Origin: Zygnema circumcarinatum
Taxonomy: Eukaryota; Streptophyta; Zygnematophyceae; Zygnematales; Zygnemataceae
Length of the DNA: 23,831 nt
Reading direction: 5' to 3'
NCBI GenBank assembly: GCA_037447605.1
Contig: CM074812.1
Span: 259,313-283,143 of the forward strand
The notes under the pieces: generated by a model
What the model was told of the DNA's origin: nothing
Databases searched by the model: none
Seen by the model: only the letters and a program-made list of their open reading frames with translations
Program-made: the position numbers and the translations under genes
Shown here: positions 18,450 through 23,831 of the stretch, in pieces
Layout: each line of letters begins with the position of its first letter
Position numbering within the stretch: position 1 is the stretch's first letter

Positions 18450-21400
18450 CTACCTCTTCCCCACCTTACTCTTTCCTTGCCCCTTATGACTCTTCTGCCC
18501 TTTCCTTACCCCCCCCACTCTTGCCTTCAACCTCTCCCTAATTCCGCTCCCCTCTCCCTTCTTCCCTCCCTTCGTCTTCAGCACGCTCGCCATCCCCTTC
18601 CTCGCAGCCGCCCTCTTCCCCTCCCTCCGATTCAGCATCTTCGGATCCAACGGCCAATAGGCATGCGGCTCAAGCTTCCCCTCCAACTTCGTATCTCCTC
18701 CTCCTCTCCCTCCTTTCGCCACCTTCCCTTTGCTCGCAGCATACTCCTCCCCTGTATAGGCCCACCCCTTAATTCGCTTATTCTTGCGAGCAGACTCATC
18801 CCTCTCACTGAATAACGTGCGGCCCTTCTCTTGGGAATCTCGCTTCTTATTTTTTCTCTGTAATCCTCTCTCTCTCCCTCTCCTCTCTCCCTCGCCTCCT
18901 TCTCCCTCCTCGTCATCTCGGAGCCGTTTCCGGCTCCATTTTCCCTCGTCTTCAATGATAAGGCGCCCGTCTTCTGCCGTTTCTATGTCCTCGTCTTCAG
19001 TTTTAGATCCGTTCTTAACGGGCGCAGAAAGCACACGGCGCGTCCGATCTGCGTCGAGAAGATCCAACGGCTCATCTTCGCCGATCACTGCATCCTCTGG
19101 TAGTCGAGTATTCAGTTTCCGGTTACGCATAGACCTGCACATGGAACACCGTTAAAGGGTAAGGATCGGCGAACTAGGAATTCTATGTAAGCCAGATTAT
19201 GGGCTTGTAAAAGGCCCATTCAGTTCCCTTTTTTTTTTGCTTTTTATGTTTTGTTTTGTACCTTACTGAAATACGTAGCCAGCCAAATCAAAACTCACTT
19301 AGCAGAAGCAGCTGAGATATATTTCCTCGAGCGAATGTCTCCTTCACTTCTCCCTTGAGTGGAGGCGAAGTCTTCATCTTCATCGCCGGCAGATTCGTCA
19401 TCTGAAAATATGTCCGTATGATTCCACTGACTTTTCCTGCAGTGCAGCCAAAAAAAAAAAAAAAAACCCAAATAAAAATGTATATGAGTCTAGAGAAGAT
19501 TCATTGAAATCCATTCATCCCCATTTATCCAATTCCTCCTTAACTGGGACCCCCCTAAAATACACCCCTTTTTATACCCCCCACTACCATATAAAAAATA
19601 GGTCTTCACAATACCCTGAGAGTCAAGTGAGATAATGTAAAAGGGAGGGGAGGAGAGAGTGGTAGGGGGAGAGACAGCGAGAGAGAGAGAGAGAGGGAGG
19701 GAGGGAAAGACTAAGAGAAAAAGCGAGAGAGAGGGAGAGAGGACCTTACCTTGCTGTGCTCGCTCTCGACTTGCCAGCTGTCGACTTTTCCTCTCCCGCT
19801 TCGCTCATTCCGGCCCTCTTTTTCCGCTGCTCTCGTTCGTTGGTCTGAACGAAAGAAAGGCCAAAAGAGAAGAAAAGAAAAACACATAAAAAAAAAATTA
19901 TACTAATCATTTCACGAACTCCTACTGCTCGGAAACGTTTGCCAAAAGGTTCCTTCCATACCAACTTAAGGTCCCTCTCTCCCTCTCTCCCTCTCCCTCT
20001 CTCTTTTTCTCTCTCCCTCGCACTCTCTCTTTATCTTTCTCTCTCTCGCTCTCTCTCCCTCTCTCTCTTTATCTTTCTCTCTCTCTCGCTCTCTCCCTCT
20101 CTCTCTCTCTCTCGTTTTCTCTCTCCCTCTCACTCTCTCTCTTTATCTTTCTCTCTCTCGCTCTCTCTCCCTCTCTCTCTTTATCTTTCTCTCTCTCTCT
20201 CGCTCTCTCTCCCTCTTTCTCTTTCTCTCTCCCTCTCACTCTCTCTCTTTATCTTTCTCTCTCTCCCCCCTCTCACCTTCCGAATGTGTGTGAGTAGCTT
20301 CAAATGCTCTTCCGGCATCGCTCTCGCCACCACATCATATCCGCACCTTCGGACCAACCGCTCCAAAATAACGCGAACCTGAAACCTCCCTCCGCCAACC
20401 CCAACAGTGTCATTATAAATAAAAAATAGAAGGAAGTGGGAAAGGGGAGAAGGCCCGGGGGGTGGGGGAAGGGGGGAGAGGTGTGAGGGAAATGAATGAA
20501 TGAATGAGATCACTTGACATTAAAGCTACACAACATCATTTCTAGTTCATTCATTTCTGATTCTGAATCATCAACGAGCGAAGGCACACTCCTCTTTCTC
20601 TCCCTCTCTAGCGCTCTCTCTCTTCCTCTTCTCCACCCTCCACAGTCTCCCGATTTCTCTCTCTCCCTCCCCCACTCCCTATCTTTAGCTCCCCCTCCCC
20701 CACTCTCTCTCCCCCTCCCCCTATCTCCATCCCCCTCCAAATCCCTCTCGCCCTCTCCCTATCTCTATCCCACCTCTCCCCTCCCTCTTCCCCACTCCAC
20801 CTCTCCCTCCCTCCCTGTCCCTCTCCTTCTCCCTCTCCCTCTCTCACCTTCATCTTGAAGTGGTTCTTGGAGTCCTGACACCAAAGGAGCAGACCCTCCA
20901 GAAGGCTCGGCACGTGCGGCTCCAACTCCTCTCCAGGCAGTCTCACTACCACCACTTTGGCCAGCCCCAGTACCGACTACCACACCCCAAAAAAAAGAAA
21001 CCTTTTTATTTATTTAATTATTTATTAATTTACTCGGATACAGAACGACCACTCATCTTTGTCCAATCAATATGATACAAAGATATCTAGTATCTCCAGG
21101 GATTAAGCCCGGAAAACCTCGGCTTCCAAAGCACTACCACACCACACCCTCACCTCTCTCCCACACACTTCGCTGCCCCTCGCCTCCTCTCTTCCTAATC
21201 TCCCCTCCTCGCCACTCCTCACTCCCCCTCTTCTACCCTCTCCTTGCCCTACTCTCTTCATCTCTCTCCTCCCCTCGCCCTATTCTTCCCCTCCCCTCCC
21301 CTCCTCACTTCTCCTCTCCCCACCTCTCCCTCCTCTAACCTCCTCCCCCCTCTCCCTGCACTCCCTTCTCTCCCCTCCTCTCCCTCCCCTCCTCCCTCGC

Positions 21401-21736
21401 CTCCCCCACCTCTCTCCCTCCCTCCCTCTCCTCCACTCTCCCTTGCCCCCCTCTGTCCCTCCTTCCCCCCCTGTCTCCGTCCCTTTCCTCTTCCCTCCCT
21501 CCCACCTCCCTCACTCCCCTCCCCCTCTCCCTTCCCCCCCCCCCCCCTCCCTCTTCCTCCCCCTCACCCACCTTAACGACCTCCCTGCTCTTACTCCTGA
21601 GCAGCAGCAGCGCGGCCGGCAGCAGCTCCGGGACGGTGCGGAGGAGAGCGAAGGAGAACTCATAAAGGAGGCGGGAGAGAGCCGTCACAGAGGCGCTCAC
21701 CATATGGGAGGAGGCTCCCGCCAACCCGGCTACCAC

Positions 21737-21791
<55 letters not shown>

Positions 21792-23646
21792 AAAAGGAAA
21801 AAAAGTCAATGAGAAACCTTCGAGTTTTTAATGTGTCTCCTCCACTCTCTCTCTCCTCCTCGCCACATATTTGCTCGCTCTTCCACTCTCTCTCTCTCCC
21901 TCTCTCTCTTGACCCCTCCTCAGGCTCTCTCCCTCTCCCTCACTCTCCTCGCCCTCGCCCTCCCTCCTCTCTCCCCTCTCTCACTCACCATGTTGAAGAA
22001 CTTGAGCAGCCCCTCTGAAGGGGTCCCATTGGCCTCCATGCTGCGGGGGATCGCCACAAGCAGGTCATAGGCGGCAGTTCTCGTCTTGGTGTTTGCCTGT
22101 GTGAGAGAGAGAGAGAGAGGGGGATAGAGAGACAGAACGAGAGAGAGCGAGTGAGAGAGAGAGTGTGAGGGGGATAGAGAGACAGAACGAGAGAGAGAGA
22201 GAGTGAGAGAGAGAGTGTGAGGGGGATAGAGAGACAGAACGAGAGAGAGAGAGAGAGAGAGAGTGTGAGGGGGATAGAGAGACAGAACGAGAGAGAGAGA
22301 GAGAGTGAGAGAGAGTGTGAGGGGGATAGAGAGACAGAACGAGAGAGAGAGAGAGTGAGAGAGAGAGGGGCGATCACTAAATGACCTTCACCATTATCCA
22401 TATATGTGCACGTGCCCATTTTCAAGCAGAAAAAATGGGACGAAGGATGAAATAGAAGCTCTACCTCTTTTGTGGCCAAAATAATTTCACTCAAGAGAGC
22501 AGCAACGGCCTCCTCCTTTTTCGACTCCCTTTTCTGTTCAGTTCCGCCCTTCAAATCAAAATGGTGCTTTACGCAAGCACTCAATCCCAGCAAATCCCCA
22601 AAAAGCAATGCAACAAAAACACTAAAAAGCGGCAGAAGTATCATTTGCATCAATCACCCTTTAAACCCCAAATCCCCAAAACCCTTCAAAACTTTTAAAA
22701 CCCTAAAAAACCGTACCCCCCCCTCCTCCCACCTGCAGGAGGTGAGCGATGACGTGGCGCAGTGCGAGCAGCCGGTGTCGTTTAGCGGAGGAGGGGCACA
22801 CGGAGAGAGAGGCGAGAAGATGCTCCAAAAGGTCCTCCGCCTGCTCCTCTACAAACTTCTCGTCTGCCTGCATATACCCCATTTGTACCCAAACCCGTTT
22901 GAAATAAACGGTAATACTCTCTCTCTCCCTCTCTCTCTCTCTCTCTCACTCACTCTCTCTCTATATTTTCCCTCGTCATATCTCCCCTCAACTTGTCTCC
23001 TTTCTGTTTCTCCTCACCTGCCTCTTTCTCCCTCCCTCCTTCCTAAGTTTCCTCTCCCCTTCTCACTCTTCTTTCCCTTCCTCCTCTTTTTCCCTTCCTG
23101 CTCCCACTCTCTCACCCGGTCTCTCGCTCTCTCAATGTATACATAATGCAACGGAGCCCCATCGTAAGAATGTAAATATGCAGAACTGAGAGCAATAAGG
23201 TAGTCGGGTAGTTGCGGCTTTTGTAATTTTTTAAAATATAAGGGGTTCATAGAATAAAGGTAAATTCTGAAGGTAGTTTCTTGTAGTCTTTTCAGTTCTG
23301 TTCCACAATCAGTTAGTCAGTTGCGCATAGAACGGCTCACCTCGCACAGTCGAGCAAGCAGCTTGTAAGCCTTCTTTTGTACGGCCGGATCTCCGTCCTT
23401 TAAAGGAAAATAAAAAGGAAAAAGAAAGAAAAAAATAAAACAATGAGAAAATAAAACCGATAGGAGAGAGGTGACATTTTATTACTTCAAAACGGTGCAA
23501 AACTTCGCCTTTTTTCCTCACTTCTCGTTTTTTTTTGTTTTTTTTATTTTACCTGCAGAGCGGGCCTTGCAGTAACATACAAAGCAGACCTCGCCTCCGC
23601 GTCCAACCCCGGCACCATGCACACCGCCAGGTCCATGAAAGTGCAC
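18450..23646 (-). CDS. RRP12: RRP12-like ribosome biogenesis protein, C-terminal eleven exons (5' part beyond window)
   Basis: Minus-strand exons in transcript order: 23646-23553, 23397-23341, 22867-22733, 22548-22465, 22096-21989, 21736-21572, 20976-20848, 20378-20277, 19844-19750, 19436-19299, 19134-18450 (stop). They join in frame with GT-AG introns and give about 595 residues. Family landmarks in order: VQKKAYKLLARLC, AKRHRLLALRHVIAHL, LLSEIILATKE, TRTAAYDLL, FFNMVVAGLAG, SKSREVVKSVLG, SKNHFKMKVRVILERLVRR, MPEEHLKLLTHIRK, KSQWNHTDIFSDDE, and a C-terminal ASKGK...PHAYWPLDPKMLNRR block. RRP12 proteins are HEAT-repeat factors acting in nucleolus and nucleus in 40S/pre-rRNA processing and export; that role is family knowledge. 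The C-terminus is very basic, as usual. The N-terminal half, including the NUC173 domain, lies past the right edge. The first acceptor (23647-23649) is the least certain. Confidence 0.93.
19974..20275. repeat. CT-rich higher-order tandem repeat in RRP12 intron
   Basis: A tract built of TTTATCTTTCTCTCTCTCGC-type pieces. A larger unit starting CACTCTCTCT recurs at 20021, 20131 and 20237, about 110 and 106 bp apart, with two CTTTATCTTT pieces in each full unit. It abuts the donor at 20276. Confidence 0.8.
20580..20847. repeat. CT-rich tract in RRP12 intron, next to donor
   Basis: Irregular pyrimidine-rich sequence on the plus strand, so purine-rich on the gene's sense strand, running up to the donor at 20847. 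Confidence 0.8.
21140..21571. repeat. CT/CCC-rich tract in RRP12 intron, next to donor
   Basis: About 430 bp of pyrimidine-rich sequence with a 13-base or longer C run near 21534-21547. On the sense strand it is purine-rich and begins at the donor of exon 21736-21572. Confidence 0.8.
21739..21788. repeat. (GA)25 microsatellite forming an RRP12 intron polypyrimidine tract
   Basis: About 25 GA units on the plus strand. On the sense strand this is (CT)n immediately before the CAG acceptor of exon 21736-21572. Confidence 0.9.
22119..22370. repeat. Minisatellite of 48-52-bp units in RRP12 intron
   Basis: Five copies of a unit beginning GGGGGATAGAGAGACAGAAC, starting at 22119, 22169, 22221, 22269 and 22321, followed by variable GA runs. 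On the sense strand it is pyrimidine-rich, upstream of the acceptor of exon 22096-21989. Confidence 0.88.
22917..23145. repeat. CT-rich tract in RRP12 intron
   Basis: Pyrimidine-rich irregular repeat between exons 23397-23341 and 22867-22733; purine-rich on the sense strand. Confidence 0.8.
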
Positions 23647-23759
23647 CTGGACGCCACTCATGACCACATGCATCGGCCCTTCATGGGTCAGAGGCCCACT
23701 GCGATGCAATTATGGGTGGGAGAGGGAGAGGTAGTGAACGTGGAGGGTGGGCGAGTCGA

Positions 23760-23831
23760 GATGGCGGAGGGAGAGGGAAAAGGACGGGGACGGGGAGAGG
23801 GAGAGGGAGAGGGAGAGGGAGAGGGAGAGGG
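23760..23831. repeat. Purine-rich (GGGAGA)n hexamer repeat at window end
   Basis: From about 23794 the sequence is a clean run of GGGAGA units reaching the window edge, preceded by looser purine-rich sequence. It lies in the RRP12 intron upstream of exon 23646-23553. Confidence 0.85.

Noticed and set aside
19939-20382. 147-codon plus-strand frame, nearly all Ser/Leu
   Set aside because: It is the complement of a simple-repeat intron and runs antisense over an RRP12 exon.
22119-22370. Possible CRISPR-like array
   Set aside because: The units have no unique spacers. They are a GA-rich minisatellite in a eukaryotic intron.
21985-22653. 222-codon minus-strand frame with repeated SLSLSFCLSIPL
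   Set aside because: Only its first part (22548-22465) and last part (22096-21989) are RRP12 exons. The middle is intron minisatellite and the apparent membrane protein is an artefact.
23518-23709. 63-codon minus-strand frame at the right end
   Set aside because: Out of frame with the RRP12 exon 23646-23553, which has family-like sequence (MDLAVCMVPGLDAEARSALY) and a proper donor.

Overview
The window looks like nuclear DNA from a green-plant-lineage eukaryote. The evidence is a plant-type tRNA-Phe(GAA), Ty1/copia retrotransposons, a leucine-rich-repeat (LRR) gene built from 72-nt one-repeat exons, a plant-type DUF2985-PLAC8 protein and an intron-rich RRP12-like gene. The abundant CT/GA simple repeats and the LRR + EGF-like architecture suggest a streptophyte alga more than a crop-type land plant. 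That last step is inference; no species can be fixed from the sequence alone.

Layout. (1) 1-5901: nested copia retrotransposons. Element A enters from the left edge (RT end, RNase H, polypurine tract, 3' LTR) and ends at 2136. It abuts the right part of the 5' LTR of element B (2137-2627), as expected if A jumped into B's 5' LTR. B (2137-5901) is non-autonomous: it has gag with two zinc knuckles, protease and integrase remnants and no reverse transcriptase, then a complete 932-bp 3' LTR. (2) 5902-12234, plus strand: an LRR receptor-like gene. B ends exactly inside its LRR N-cap exon. About ten near-identical 24-residue repeats follow, one per exon, then an EGF-like cysteine-rich exon, a proline-rich linker and a hydrophobic tail. 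No kinase domain is seen. Its introns are paralogous to one another and carry solo-LTR-like inserts. (3) 12235-13930: nothing recognised. (4) 13931-16201 (open to 16390), minus strand: a DUF2985-PLAC8 membrane protein with a very long proline/serine-rich N-terminal region. (5) 16391-17748: CT-rich tracts and a GC-rich, CCAAT-containing, promoter-like patch. (6) 17749-17821: tRNA-Phe. (7) 18450-23646, minus strand: the C-terminal eleven exons of an RRP12-like 40S pre-ribosome export/biogenesis factor, its introns filled with strand-polarised GA/CT repeats.

The genes do not form a single pathway. The most coherent stories are the recent, nested disruption of an LRR receptor gene by a non-autonomous copia element, the gag start codon lying inside the LTR, exon/intron homogenisation in the LRR array, and the purine-to-pyrimidine polarity of the RRP12 introns.
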